Assembly (NCBI GenBank): GCA_050084515.1
Contig: CM114275.1
Span: 22,134,001 to 22,198,000, forward strand
DNA length: 64,000 nucleotides
Direction of reading: 5' to 3'
Source of the DNA: Blasia pusilla
Lineage: Eukaryota; Marchantiophyta; Marchantiopsida; Blasiales
Each line of letters begins with the position of its first letter. The first letter of the stretch is position 1. The position numbers and the translations under genes are program-made. This document shows, piece after piece, positions 43,041 through 56,584 of this stretch. The notes below the pieces were generated by a model that saw nothing but the letters and a program-made list of their open reading frames with translations, was not told the DNA's origin and made no database searches.

Positions 43041-44460
43041 CTACTTTTTGGTTTTAAACTTGAAGACAAAGGAAAGAGGTGAAAGCCCTTCGTTAAATGA
43101 GTTGGGAGAATCGCTAGGGACCGGTGGAGTTGGACCTAGTCATAATACTATAGGCACTAAGGTAAATAGTTTTCAAACTTTCAATCAAGTTTCTAATCTT
43201 GAATTTGATGATTCTACTATTTTTGTTCTCTAAGCAGGAGCATAAGTGTATGATTTTTAATAGGATCACAGAGTCACTAAGCTGTGTTCCGATGAAAATC
43301 TTCTTATGTAGGGATCTGGTTCTACTTTGACACATCGGTTGGACAATGTAGAGAAGGAGGCAAAGTCTACTAAGAGTGAGTTGAAAGCTATAAGGGAGAC
43401 CTTGAACTTAATTCAAGAAATATTTTCCTAGATCACCAAGAATGCACCTATAGATCCTTTGCCTTCTTCTATTCCTCACTTGAATGTACAAGTTAAAGAG
43501 GGCTTGCCTACAGAGGTTATGGATGTAGAAGTCATTGATGGAAATCTATTTCCTGAACCCGAAACATTTCCATCCGTATCTCCTTTTGTGACTTCCGGTG
43601 TAGAACATCAGATTGGAGTTGGGGAGAAATCTGATTCCTTGCAACAAATAGACAAGGTACATGAGCCAATCTTGGGTTCCAAGGCACAAGTTCAGATGGA
43701 GCATGATATAACACGAGGCATCCAACCAAAGCAAGTCCTTCTAAAGAAGAGAAAGGCATCTCGTAGAGAGAAGAAAGAGAAGATGGCTGTAAGTAGTAAT
43801 TTCTTGGGATGTTGTTTCTATATTTGTCTTCTAGCTTCCACTTTCTCTCATGTTCATATCACATTCACAAGAGATCAGAGATACCTTATTTTTTGACCAT
43901 GTTTATGTACTAATTGTAGACAAGCCAACCAAATCTGATATATTCTTCCAATATTCCTAACAATGGTTGGAGCATTTTAAAGGTAAATTTCATGGTTTAG
44001 ATAGTGATCTACTTGAATTTCTTGTATGTCTATCAATTCTATACACTAAAGATAACCAAATATGTATTGAGTTTTCTAAAGTGTTTGTCTTTATGCTCCC
44101 ATCAGCTTGTGGTAGGTGATTATGTCTTGATGAAGCAAAACAAGAACACTTGCCAACTTTGGGAGAAGGATATGTATCAGATCTTGTAGGTAGTGATAAG
44201 ATCCATGGGAAAGAAATCCCACTTGGATGTGTGAGACTTGATATGAAGATTATTCTCAACGGTGAAGGAGAGCTACCATGCATATCCAAATCATGAAGAT
44301 GATCCTCCGCAATTGCTCTTGAAGGAATCTGTTGGGTCTCAAATCTTATGGCCTGAGAGATTGCTCAAGATAGAGTGCCCATTGGAGTAGGTTATGAAAT
44401 ATTGTTGAGAGAAGTTGGAACATATGTTTTTTATGACAATGTGGAGGTGTTGGATATCTG

Positions 44461-46380
44461 GTTTTGGCATATTTGCTGATAACAGAATGGCAGTTTAATG
44501 CCACTCTCACTTGGATTCTTGATTTCTCTCCTCAGATTCAGAGATCATGCATATGATTTGTAATTGGCTTTTTTTTTCACACTCAAAGTTAAGACCTTGC
44601 CAACTCTTTGGATTCTTAAACAATACTGCAACTTGATTTTTTTGCATCCACTATTGAAAGGAAAAAATTTCCATTACATGTTTCTTAATCATCCCTGGTT
44701 TCTTGAACATCTTGTCTTTTCTATTATAGTTTATATAATCTCAAGTTCAGAAGACTTTGTGCATTATCCAGATTTTTTCTTCTTCGATTTGTTGCATGTA
44801 GAGGTTTTTAGGAATTCTTGGAAGAATTAATTTCTAATGTTTAAATTCTGAACTACAACTTCCAATATATCACAACCTGAATTTAAAGCATACTGTAATA
44901 TGACATTTCACACCCACAAAAAAAAAATCAAAGTCCCAAAATAGTGCTAAAAAATCTCCACCAATAGGTGTAGCATTGGTAATAGTATATGGTTGAGCAT
45001 TATACTACCAATAGTATTTTCTAGCACTACATCTTGTACTCATTACTACCAAGAGTATTTACAAGCACTACTTCTAGTACTCAATATTACCAACATTTAA
45101 TTCCATGCTATGGCTATCATACGTCTACGTGTTCATTGCAGAAGGTCAGCTTAGTAACCCCAAGGATTTCATGATGTACAATTTTCCAAGGGAGGGCCGC
45201 TCGGCTCACAATGAAAACATTAGTTAACACAAGTACATTTGAGACAATATTTGAATGTCCGACTAGAAGAATGTGTTTGGAAATTTGGCATAGTTGTCGA
45301 AGTTGATTGTCAGTTTATCAATCTTAAGCCATCGCACACCCGAGATATCAAGGAGAACTATGAAATAAACAGCAAGAACATTAAATTTTTATCTTCCTTC
45401 ATTGATCCTTGCTGGAATAAGAGAATATTAATCTTTGCTATGTGTGCAATTCTAGACTAAAGTCTTACTCTGCCTCCATTTTTTTACACACTCTTCTTTC
45501 ATATCATGAAACATAGCTCCTAGTGATGACAATCATGCACCTCATCTGTCAAATTATTACTGTCGTCATTTCTTACTTGCCATTTTCCTTCTTTGCTATA
45601 TTAAGATCAAACTTTCTTAGTCCATTTAGAAGTTCCTATTAAATGAGTTACTTTGATTCAAATGGAGACACCAAACTTGTAAAAACTTTCTTAGTCCATT
45701 TAGAAGTTCCTATTCTAAAATTTGTCTTGGAATTCGAACACATACTTGCACTCATCATTCCAATATGTTGCTTCAAATATTTCCAGCATTTCATCATATC
45801 AACATTTATCAGCATTTACACAAACCAAATATGAAGGCCTTCTACATCATGACTCTACCTTGCTTACATAATCGTACTTAGCATGGTATCATCTAGAACT
45901 TTTGAAAAAAAAGATTCTCATCTCATCATGGTTTCATATCCACCAAGACTGGATGAGGTACACTTTCACCTCCATACATTCAACTACTTCCTTGATCTTC
46001 TACATGTCCCCACATGGTAGTTAGTCAAGCTTGAGTACGTTATATCTCTCTCCGTTCTCGTATATACATAAGATATACACTAGTTCTCTCTATCCATCTA
46101 TCACATTTCTAACCTACTCTATGTCTTCATCCATTAATCACACTCACACTTCATGTTTACTATTATTGTCATTGGAATACATTCATGTGTTTGTATTTAG
46201 ATCCTCACACAAATGATAAATATCTAATCCATGTATTATAAAGTATTCATAATTTTTAAAATTTCTTAATTTTATGGTCACTTGTAAATATCTTTCTTCA
46301 TGCATTCAAATTTACTATATTTTATTTTCCACGAATCTTCCTTATTATCAGAATGTATCACGGCCACACACTTGTTCTAA
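44461..46380. other. AT-rich stretch with short repeats, no gene seen
   Basis: No supported coding sequence. From 44938 to 45105 short units of TAGTGCTAAAAAAT / ATTTTCTAGCACTA and ACCAATAGTATT alternate in both orientations, resembling subterminal repeats of a CACTA element that would suit the relic upstream. A 33-bp direct duplication (CTTTCTTAGTCCATTTAGAAGTTCCTATT core) occurs at 45611-45640 and 45686-45714. Confidence 0.4.
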
Positions 46381-49300
46381 TTCAGGTCCGTTATTCTGAT
46401 ACTAATACAAAAGGAAACAATAACTCAGAAATTTCTTTCCCTAAAACGGAAGTTCAGAAGTCCATACGGCTAGGTCAACACGTAACGCGGTTCTCCCCGT
46501 TCATCGCTTAGGGTGTAGGAGATCGCGGGTTGGCAGGGTGCGTTCCTGGGGTACCTGAGTCTGAACTCTCGGACTACGGAGAGCCGGACGGGAGCGGCAA
46601 GCCACAATCGCTCGCCGTTTAGGGCAAGCGAACTAAATGAACTACGGCCTTTAGCAAATCTGAAAACTGTTAGACGTGGGGTAAGACTTACGGCACTGAC
46701 ATATTTTTACATGAGTGGCCGAGCTTTGAGCGTTTGAGCGGCTCTATTAGATTGAATTCACCGTATCCCTAGAAGAGGAGGGAACAGAAAGCTCACGAAG
46801 GGTTTGTAATAACTGCCTGAGGTGGCCTTCGGTTTCGAGATAGGTTGAAGGATTCCATGTGTGTGGTTCTAATGTCTATCAGGACGAAGCGAGCAAACGC
46901 AGAGCGCCTGCCTCAATCGATGGAGGGAGTACGACGGCGACAAGCGTTCGGATTATCTTGCCCTTCACGTCACGAAATCATTCAAAGATTCATCGTTGAA
47001 TAGCGGTTCAAGTTCACTATCCACAATCGAAAGCCATAAGAAGCCCACTCCGTTTGTTCACTTCGTCCTGAAAGAAATTAGAATCAAATGGATTGAATCC
47101 TTCACCCCATCTGTCAAAAGTGCTGTCACCACTTTTGACATTGAACGTGAGACCGACCTCGCAACAAACCAAACAAACCTGCACGCTGTACGTGCACACG
47201 CATGGCGTACAATAATTACTCTCACATGACTCCCCAAGGCCTTCCAATACTCCTTCGCACTGTGTCCCCTGTGTCCACAAGCGCCGCGATTCTACGGTCC
47301 CTCTTCCCGCGGCTGAGCTACCATGGCTCCAGGACGATTCCAATCAAATGTGCTCCACGTACACTTACTACAGGTTGTCGTCAGTGTACTCCCCAGGGTT
47401 TCTATGCTTAACGTAACAGCCCACTTCGCGATCATCCAATTAATCTCTGGCCACAAGAGAATCGACGAGAAATCTCGTAAAATCGGTGATATCTCGCGGA
47501 GAACCGAAGGTGTTCTTTTAGGTCCTGACGCATGCTCTTACGCCATTGGCTAAAATTCAGAATCAACTTGTATCTCGATGTCACGCATAAACGCGCATTC
47601 ATGTGAAAATAGTCCCGAGTTTGTGGCCGCCTGGCGTACTTCTTCTAAAGCGTGGAGTTCCATCTACAGTCAGACGTGGAGACCGATCTCCTCGGATCAG
47701 TCGCTCGAAATCATCCTCTGTCCTCCATGGTGACTGGTCGTTTACTCATAATTACCCTAGTGTATGCGATGGGGCCAAATATACTCCTCTTCTTCTGTGT
47801 GGAATACCACGCTCATGGAGTGGTACAAGATCTGGCGGAATTCTGACGTTTGTATCAAGGAGGCGGCAGATCTCAATCTTGAATCCATTCCAGGCATAGG
47901 AAGAAGAAGGGAAGAATGGATTCTTTCTTCCTCCTGGAAGGAGATATTCTTTCTTCTTCTGTCTCATGCTCGAACTCGTGATTTGTCCATAAAATGTATG
48001 AGGGAAGGTGTCTCCTCAACTCTTGAAGTCGTTTTGTCACCTTCGACGGTGCCGCTCTACTCATGACTCGTGACCTGAATATAGTCGTGGCGAGCTGCGT
48101 CCACGTCAACTCGACTCGAGATGGCGAGGGGCTAAGAATCCGAATCATTTCATCCAATTCCGTTTCCAAAGCCACAAAGCTTTATCGACTCCGCACACGA
48201 TGACCTTGTTGCCCAGCGATGTTCACGCATAACGACAGCGCAGCGCACTGCTTTTGTGCAGCCGTCCACGAATCGCGTACATATCTAATCTGTCCGATTC
48301 ATGCCCGAGTCCTTGACCATCTTCGCGTGCTACATGTGTGCGGCTTGCTTCACGGTGACACGGACTCCACGGCGCGGGGCCACATTGCCGCCACAACACC
48401 GCCATGGGTCAGTTTTATTTCCAGATAACCTGTTTTGTCAAAGATTAGATCGCCTTCAAAGAGGAAATATCCTTTTTACATGGACAATTCACATTGTAAG
48501 ACGTTGATTTCTAAGGGCGGAGCAACCAGTAACCAGTTTAATACCTCTTGTTTTGCTGATCAGCAAGACAAACGGCATTAAACTGACAAAAGTATTAAGC
48601 TAGTTACTCGTCAGTTTGCTGATCGCAAACATCTTTTTAACAAAATCCTTTAAGAACCTCCGGCAATATCCCCACTCCTGAAAATACATCAATCTCCGTA
48701 GGCGAAATAATATTATCCGGATTGGGCCGAGTAATTTCCTTTGTGACACCAATCATTTTTTTCTGCTAATCTGATATTTGCCGATCACCAAATACTGTGC
48801 GTAAATTGCATTGATGATGTCTTTCTTCCCGTAGAATCGGCAACAATTATAAACCATCCCCCTACCAAAAACAATGGTCATAAGCAGCTTCAAGTCAGAC
48901 TCCGCAACCCCCAACAACGATTTCTTGTTGAGACAAAACCGCACTCGTACGAAGGCTTCCGCGAAGGGAACGGTGAAGTAGGACATGCATTCCCCAGCAA
49001 TTCGCTCCAGTCGCCGCAGCTCGGAGCTCCAGTTGCAGTTCCGTGATGGATGGGCAACAAGAGAGATAGTCGTCGGATAGTTGATCGATCTGGAATCTTG
49101 GAGTCGCGACGATCCGGGACCGAAATCCTCAGATCGTTCGTCATACTCAATGTCAGGACCCAGTCATGAGGTGTAGCGTTGCGCTCCAATATTTTGGCAT
49201 CGTAAGTTGTCATGGCCACCCTCCAGCTCGTTAGTCACGGGTGAAGGTGCGTTGGTGCAGACTAAGTACGATCTACGAGTAGGTGTAAATATCCATCTTA

Positions 49301-52300
49301 TATTTAGAAACTGTTGCAGGTGCATGGAGGATGTGCGGCAGATTGTTAAGGTCGTATAATCCGTGGTAAGAAAGATAGAAACCTAGAATAAAACGGGGTG
49401 ATGGGGGAACTCAAGAGTACGAAAGAGGAGACTCAAGAGTCTAGAACACGAAGGCCACAACCGGCCCGCATGGTCGGCTAACTCTGGCAGATCAATGGAG
49501 ACCAACTTGAGAGCTGGACAGAGAGGGGAGCTGATCAATCGACTCCACATCGAAAGCTAGACTTGCTGGGGAGCGACCAATACCTAGTATAGTTATATTC
49601 CTGAGAGTTTGATACTACAATATGACACCAGAAACCGTAAAGTACTAGTCGATATTTTGTTTTCAGATCTCTCTCTATGTAGAAATCAATATTCCATACC
49701 CACATGAGAAACTACATCGCGCTAATTGCCTGGCCCAGTTCCAGATTGAACACCAGATTTTTAGATTTCTTAGATATGTCATTGATGCATCCACCTATCC
49801 GACTCACCGTCTAATCGTACGTCGCCGTCAGGCGATCCGATCGATCAGAATTACGGGGGCCATCCAGCGGAGAAAGACCATCTCGAGCTCGTGTTCCAGG
49901 TCTAGCTAGCTTCAGCTTAACATATTAAGAATTCCCCTCCACCAACACTGGATGTGGGCTGAGTTCCTAGGTTCTAATCCAGAAGGAAGCGATATGAGAC
50001 ATTCACTTGATAGCGATCTTACTCCAACATCTGATTCTCGTCTAAATTCGAACTATTAGCCAAATTTTTATCCAAATTCTTGAGCTAGCAAGCTTTTCCA
50101 ACTCCCCCCACCTTTCGAGGGCTTCATGTACAACTCACATCACGTCGCTACCCTGGATTGGTTTTCAGACACTGAATAGGACACTTTCACCCAGTGTTGG
50201 TTTTGAAGCCCGAAACAAATTGGAGTAACAACAGAAAAGCTCCCATCTCTTCGCGACTTGTCTTTCCGTTGGTATCGGTGCAAATTAAACCACTCGAGCG
50301 AAGACGCACGGAGGTCCTTCGCTGGGAAAGCTCATCCCATGTTCGAATTTCTCCTCAGTGCACACTGTCGGGATGAAATTTGGATCATGGACTACTCATT
50401 ACGGATCGAGCTCGGAGTGACTTCATGTCCTGAGGGGAATTGCATTGGAGTGGAAACGATAACAAGAATGATCGGAGACCTTGTCATCGTCGTACTCCGT
50501 CAAGCAATCGAGGCAGGCGCTCGCTCCGTCCACACAGGACCACGTAGATCGAATCCGTCAGCTTGTCTTAGCCGCTGTCACCACTCCTTCCAATCTGGCA
50601 ACAAAGCAACCGAACTCACACGCTCTACATACACGCATGGCGTACATGCAACGCTTAGTTTCGTCTGTACCCCCATCATTCCTCCTCCCTATGGAATGCT
50701 ACCACCTCACGCGTGAATGCAAACGCTCCGAAAATGCAAATGCTGGGGCAGCGGCGCTGCGTTCCCAATGGGGGCTGTCACGTTGATCGTAACATCCGGA
50801 CACTTGGGACACTGACCCGGCAGTAAGTGTGCTTGGAGCGAGTGTCCTTGAGCCATGGCAGCGCATCCACGGGGAGCTTGTCGACACAGGTGGACTCACC
50901 TCGCAGCAGTGTCTTGGAAAGGTCTGTAGTGAAGCCTTCTCTCTCCGGGAGTGAGCTGTCTTGGATGCAGCCTCTTGCATGATCTCATTCAAGCGTGCTC
51001 GTCCGTGTGCTGCGCAAAACGTCTACGCTCCACGCAATCGGCATAATCTCTCGACACAGGATAATCGATACTGTCAACTCACGCTCTGTTGAGTCGGGAG
51101 TAAATCTCGTAAAACTAGTCGCATAGCGCGGACGAACGAAGGTGTTCAGTCACGCGCTCCTTCGCCGTTCGCTGCCGCGGCGATTAGCCAAAATCATCTG
51201 GTTTCTTCATGTCAAAAGTACACGCGCAGTCATAGTCATAGTCCGGAGTTTGTTGGTGCCCTGACGGTGTGCCTTACAAAGCGTGGAGTTCCGTTGTTGT
51301 TAGACCTGGAGACCGATGAGAGTGTATTCGTCACTCGAAATCTCGTGCTTGCTACGTCCGCTTACAAGACGGTTTAAGAAATGCGGGTGTGAAGACCCGT
51401 GAAAACCAGAAGATCCATTCCAGTGCATGAGTCCTTCCGCCACCTGTTTCGAACATTAGTTAACTTAAAGTTGAACCATCACTCGGATGCCTACATTCTT
51501 TGTGATACGTCGATTTGAAGTGATGAAGTAAATACAACGTACGCTTCCCTCTTCTTCTACGATTCTCTGTGGAACATCCAGCCACGGGGTTGGGGAGAAA
51601 CGAATTCACGTGCGAAATCTTGAAGTGTTTCAACTTCATTGTACCGCTTGAGCGCTTCTACGGTTCTACGGTTCTACCTACACTCTGCGGTACCTTCGTG
51701 CCTCCTCTTTTCTTAAGCGAAGTTAGCGAGCGAACTCCTGATTTGTAATGCGTAAGGTTTCTCATCAGCTCGTGGGCTCCTTCGATCAAGCTGCCCGTAG
51801 ATCGAGACCCCTCGTTCGTGGTGACCCGAATGTGCACGCGGTGAACTGCTAGGATGTAGAATGGACTCGAGATTTGATCACTACAAGGGTTTAGCTTAGA
51901 CTCGGAATGCTTTTTCAAGTCAAAAACTTCTCCTCTCGCTTCGTCGTAACACCGCACGCGCAGAGCTTGTTTCCCATTCCCATGACGCTTCAAGGAAAAG
52001 AGGAGTTCATGGAGTCGTGCTTAAGGGAAAAGAGGACTTCATGAAAAGCGGGTGGTAAGTTTTTCCATCGTCGGGTACGTGAGGGCACCCCTATACTTGC
52101 GATATGAGAGCCTCACCTCCCTAGTTTCTTCGCTGATTCCATGTACATGTACATAGCCAGCCCTTCACACCGACGAAATACACTTCTTGAACTGAATTGT
52201 GGTCAACCCTGGAGTTTTCTAGAGTCGGAGAATCATTTAATTTTATACTTATATATCTGAATACAAAAACTAAAGTGGGAAGAGAACACGGCTGGAGGGT

Positions 52301-52350
52301 GGAGTTTAGTGGAGAAGCTAGAGAGGTTAGGATCTCAAATTCTAAACCTA
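46381..52350. other. 6 kb of unassigned DNA with a diverged internal duplication
   Basis: I see no gene. Composition is more GC-balanced than the flanks and open frames are short. Segments at about 47100-47720 and 50500-51360 are diverged copies: both have GTACGTGCACACGCATGGCGTAC-like or ACACGCATGGCGTACATG, AAATCTCGTAAAA, GCGGA...GAAGGTGTTC and GTGGAGTTCC...GGAGACCGAT, in the same order. They may be LTRs or internal repeats of an old element without recognisable proteins. Confidence 0.4.
48536..48583. repeat. 48-bp near-perfect inverted repeat
   Basis: Two 24-base arms (GTTTAATNCC... and ...GGNATTAAAC) meet without spacer at TGATCA and match in 20 of 24 positions. It would form a long hairpin. 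No gene is adjacent. Confidence 0.75.
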
Positions 52351-53622
52351 GATGGTAACGGGACACTTCTCCACAAGCGGATATGCACCCATTTTAATGT
52401 TTTTGATGTATGTAGCTTCTTTGTATAATTTATTAAAAGTAAACGGGATTACTATTACTTTCATACCCCCACTGAAAAATTTTATATGCATTGGTTCATT
52501 GATACATCATCTGTACATAGATCTATATAATTAAAAGACGATGAGTAAGAGAAACATTCACTTTGTTGATAATTATTTTTTAAGATCCTTTTATTGGTAA
52601 CATTCGTCTTTTTAACTTGAAGTCCTTTTATTGTTGACTTGTGTTATTTAAAGATAATTAAATGAAAAGAAAAAAAATTACGTGTGGCAACTTACTTGTT
52701 ATTAATGGATACGATATTTTTTACTTTAGTTTGGATTTGTGTTGATTTTTTTTTTTCTGATAATTAGTAGCACTTCATCACTTTTTGGTCTCACCCTAAT
52801 CATTTTCCCTCTAGAACCACCAATTGTGGTTGGTTCATTTAGGGTTTAGGAAGTAGTTTCCTTTTTAACACATGATGGGTCATAGCACCTTCTCCACCGT
52901 ATCCACATGTGAGAAAGAGCCGCACCCCTCTAGCATAATATTTGGTATGGGACGGACTTTTGGAAAATTTTAGGACATATTATGGAATGTTCGGATTTTT
53001 TTTTTCACACTCAATAATTTGAAAATCAATTTCTCAAATATTTTATAGTCCTTGTGTAATAAATCAATTAATTGAAAGGGGATAGAATTTTTAATGAAGA
53101 AAAAAGGAGAAAAATCACTTTCGTTTATCTCAAACGTAGGCGGAATAATATGTCGTCCTCCATAAAATAGGCCACGTGATTCAGCAAGACATTAGATATA
53201 TTGTCACGAAAAGCTTATTCTATAGCGCTCACGTTAGTGGGGACTTGGGAAGTAGTCATGATCAAAATTCAAACCTAAATTAGTTAATCGTGAGACTAGG
53301 AAGGGTGGCAAAACCGGCTAGGACATTAACACTAGGTGAGACACACATATCTTGAAATGAGCTTTAGGTGAGAAAGAGGCTTACAAGGTTGCATGTGGAT
53401 AAAGTTCGTGTGTGCAGACATGTTCATGTCTATGGACTTACGTTTGTCTAATGGAAGCAATTGTCCATGTGGGCCCCATCTTCCCCTTGTTTCTCATTCT
53501 CCCCACTTATTGCCCCACTTCTTTCCATAATCTTCCAATTTTTCCTTCCTCCACCTCCATTTCCTCCCCCCATATCGCCCCATGTGGATTCCACCTTTTG
53601 CCATCCATGTCCGTGAACATAA
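52351..53622. other. AT-rich stretch left of the LINE, no gene seen
   Basis: Poly-T and poly-A runs predominate up to 53400. From 53450 to 53640 a pyrimidine-rich tract on the plus strand (purine-rich on the LINE strand) probably represents the 3' untranslated end of the minus-strand LINE relic. No poly-A tail or target duplication could be fixed. Confidence 0.35.
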
Positions 53623-55500
53623 TCAAGCTTTTCCACCCATATCCATGTTAGGGAAGGACTTGTCTATTTTTCTGCAACTACAAATTCGTTCACTTCTATC
53701 AATTTTAAACCATCGTCCTTCCTCAATTCCTAGCCTATGAGACCCAATTCTATGTCGTGCGATAATATGACGTAAGAACGTGGAGATCCCCGCAAGTAGG
53801 TATCTTTGTTCACAATATACAAGCATAGGATTAACATGAAGTTGATAAAACTCCATTTTGGTGCCCGGACTGCTCCAAATAATATTGAGAAATTGCTTCT
53901 GTAGATGCTCACGGAGGGCCATCGGTTTCAAGTCCCAATCGCGTTCCGCCACATTCCACTATGAAGACCAAGTCACCACATCCGCCATCCACCCTATGGA
54001 ACGTGTGGTTGGCAAAGCTTGATGAGGGAGGCGAGAAACATCAAGAGATCTAACCCTTGCGATGTAAGTGATGGTCAAGTAAAGAGCTTCAACCTCTAGA
54101 GGAAGACAACATGTTTCCGCAAGAAGAATAGCATACGGAGTTTGGTTTCTTACACCCAATTCTTCTTGTAGAAAGATCTTTTGCACCCTCTCCACACGCT
54201 CCCAACTTGTCTTCTTACAACTAGGGCCCCAAACTTGGGTCCCATATAAGACCACCGGCAACACTAAGCTCCTAAATAAGAATTTCCTAAGACTCCAAGA
54301 CACAAGATGAGCTCTTCTACACCGGTTTAAAAATGAATATAGAGCTTTGTAACCAGCTTCTACTCTCTTTTGCATGCAAAGTGCCCAACTATAGTCATTA
54401 GAGAAATCGATGCCTAGATATTTGTAACTCTTCACTTATTCTAATTGTAGACCTTTGTAAAAGAACGAGAACTTGGATCTAGTATCCACTATAATGACTT
54501 TAGACTTCTACATATTAATCTCCATCTGATTCTGGGTACAAAACCTTGCCAAAATGTCGAGGTGTTTTTGTAAACTAATGCCATCACGTGCTAGCATTAT
54601 GATAGCATATGCATACAATAGAGCTTTGATGACAAAGTCCCCAAGCTTGACATCTTCACTATCACATTCCTCCAACCACTTTTCGATATCATCTATGAAA
54701 ACTCCAAAAAGTGTAGGGGAGAGAGGGCAACCTTGAATGACTCCAATGGTACTCAAGATCTCTTGAGTTTGTGAACCTTTGATCTTGGCCCGAACGGAAT
54801 GGTATAACGTGGCCACTGCTGCTAGGAGATTTGGTGGTACTCCAATGGCTTGCAGCCTTTCCCATAAGAGCTTACGAGGTACAGTATCAAAAGCTTTCTT
54901 GAAATCGATGAAGCCGCAAAACAAAGCTTTTCCATTGCCCTTAGATTTCTCCCATAAAACACGCAAGGCCAAGATATGGTGGATGGTGTTGTATGTTGGG
55001 CGAAAACCAGCTTGGACCCATGCTCTCTTTTGGAAAGACTCTGTCCATGCGCTCAACTTTGACTCCACCAATTTCCCAAACAACTTGGCAAAAACACTAC
55101 CCACCATGATAGTGCGATAGTTTGTCACCAAGTCCTTCCTTCCTGATTTGTGAATAGGAACAATCTCCCATAGCGACCAGGTTGAAGGAAAACCATAGAT
55201 AGCAGCATTACCTAATACTTTGGTGAGGATCGGTCCAATACAATCTCCTCCCCACTTGAAAAGTTCAATAGAAAGACCATCCAAATCCTCACATTTACCA
55301 TTCGCTAATCTTCTTAGTTGAGTCATCACCTCTCCTTCAAAGAATAAGCCAGGTATTCCTTCACAACGTGGCATAGATGTAGAATCGGGGAAGAAATAGA
55401 GCTTTTCGGCAAAAGATATCACAAACTTTGGATCAAGAATAGGTTTTGAAGATCGTACTACTAACCGTCTCCAAAATGATTTGGGATAGTGGAGATTCAA
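53623..55500 (-). pseudogene. LINE (L1-like) reverse transcriptase relic, 5'-truncated
   Basis: Minus strand from 55500: MTQLRRLANGKCEDLDGLSI, PSTWSLWEIVPIHKSGRKD, NYRTIMVGSVFAKLFGKLVE, QAGFRPTYNTIHHILALRVL, FCGFIDFKKAFDTVPRKLLW, VIQGCPLSPTLFGVFIDDIE, then LLYAYAIIMLA at about 54590-54620, where active enzymes have YADD. After a stop at 54508 the frame continues with KSYKYLGIDFSNDYSW, SLVLPVVLYGTQVWGPSCKK (53959-54435) and a C-terminal piece to 53623. These are the reverse transcriptase and downstream region of a plant non-LTR retrotransposon. The endonuclease is missing upstream of 55500. Loss of both catalytic aspartates of motif C makes it inactive. Confidence 0.88.
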
Positions 55501-56584
55501 TTTTCCCCAGGGATTATTCTAGTTAAAAATAATAAAAAATAATAAAAAATTTGGCGGGGGACAACCTCTGTCCTACCAGGTCCTAGCCGACTGTCCCGGA
55601 GACGCGCAAACCGGTTGTGCACTTGCTACCGCCGTTGTATGTTGTGTGGTCCGTCGATCCTTCAGGGCCGCTACTCGATTTTCAGACCTCCTAGTGTCGA
55701 GAAAATACTGAGCCGTCATGCAGCTGTGCGCTGGTCCGTCTGACCCTGCATTACTACTGCCCATAGAGCCGCGTGTCTTAATCTTTGTCCCAAACCGCCG
55801 CAGATGCTTATGTTCGTGGCCGGTCATTTGCATTTTTGGATTGATGGGGTCAAAGTGTTCCGTCCGCTTTGTTATGCCATAATTTGTAGCCGCTCGAGAA
55901 CAATCGAGTACCATGCCATGATGTCTGTAGCCGCAACGCGCCGCCGATTGCCGCGTTGTGCCGCTTGTGGCCGCACGGCACTGCACCGTCTCGATCGCCC
56001 AACCAGACCATCACTGGAGAGTAGAGCATGTATTTTTGTTGAAGAGGGTATGTCGTTGAGTGTCGCACCCTATTACCGAGTGTCGTGTTGTTTGTAGCCG
56101 CGAGTGCCACACCGTACCGTTGGACCCGTACCGCACATCGAGGAGATTTTATCATCGTTAGTTGCAGAGGAGTATGACTTGCTGCTTGGAGGAGTTGTCT
56201 TCACAACCGAGTTGGGGTCGAGGTTTTTCAGTTGCTGAGGTGTGACATCGACACTTGTTGTCAAGTTACCCATTTTGGTCTTTTGCCCTGTAAGTGTTAG
56301 GGATTTTCGGGTATTGGGCAGTTATTTGGGATATTAGGTTTCGTATAGATGCCGAGAGCATTATTCATGTATGTGGTTTAGGGGACATACACCTATGTGG
56401 GATATCCAGAGTTGAGGGTGTGTCCTATCGATGAGATGATAGGACAGTAGACAATTTGCCGCACCACGCCGCTTGTTGCCCCACAACACACGGCTTAGTG
56501 AGAGAGTGTGGATTGAGGGCCGCCTGTTTAGTTGAGTGCTTGAGTGATTACTCGTGAGGTTGAGAGTGATCGTGTGAGGGGAGC
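55501..56584. other. Probable leader region of Ty3 element 3
   Basis: No coding sequence is supported. The interval lies between the truncated LINE and the gag start at 56585 and is rich in GCCGC words (55850-56000 and 56456-56530). Its position matches the long leaders of elements 1 and 2. I could not find a copy of the 3' repeat A2 (62652-63140) here, so the 5' terminal repeat appears to be lost or replaced. Confidence 0.4.

Larger units (their letters stand above)
41100..44460 (+). pseudogene. En/Spm (CACTA)-type transposase-associated gene relic
   Basis: Exon-like pieces on the plus strand: 41578-41720 (WSSYYEVPPMVGDVS, PPYPRFPQL), 42078-42263 (HRESLREWKKTTKSLIERGL), 42468-42670 (CPTPPNVLPKTWEALKTYWL, SKRMKMNRRKVEHPKRTG), 43063-43160 (KTKERGESPSLNELGESLGT), 43320-43440 (LDNVEKEAKSTKSELKAIRE, coiled coil), 43459-43790 and 44255-44390 (EDDPPQLLLKESVGSQILWP). 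The W-x-x-x-x-x-YW...K-x-NR-K block matches plant Transposase_24 (PF03004), and the last block matches the C-terminal domain commonly attached to it. Many stops and frame breaks are present and no catalytic transposase is seen. Termini not found. Confidence 0.6.

Noticed and set aside
49000-49260. tRNA or snRNA-like segments
   Set aside because: Looked for clover-leaf and box A/B patterns across the window by eye. Only the primer-binding complement at 23970 was convincing, and it is not a tRNA gene.
46381-52350. Short open frames between 47 and 52 kb
   Set aside because: None exceeds about 150 residues, none shows a domain, and the diverged duplicate segments do not conserve any frame.
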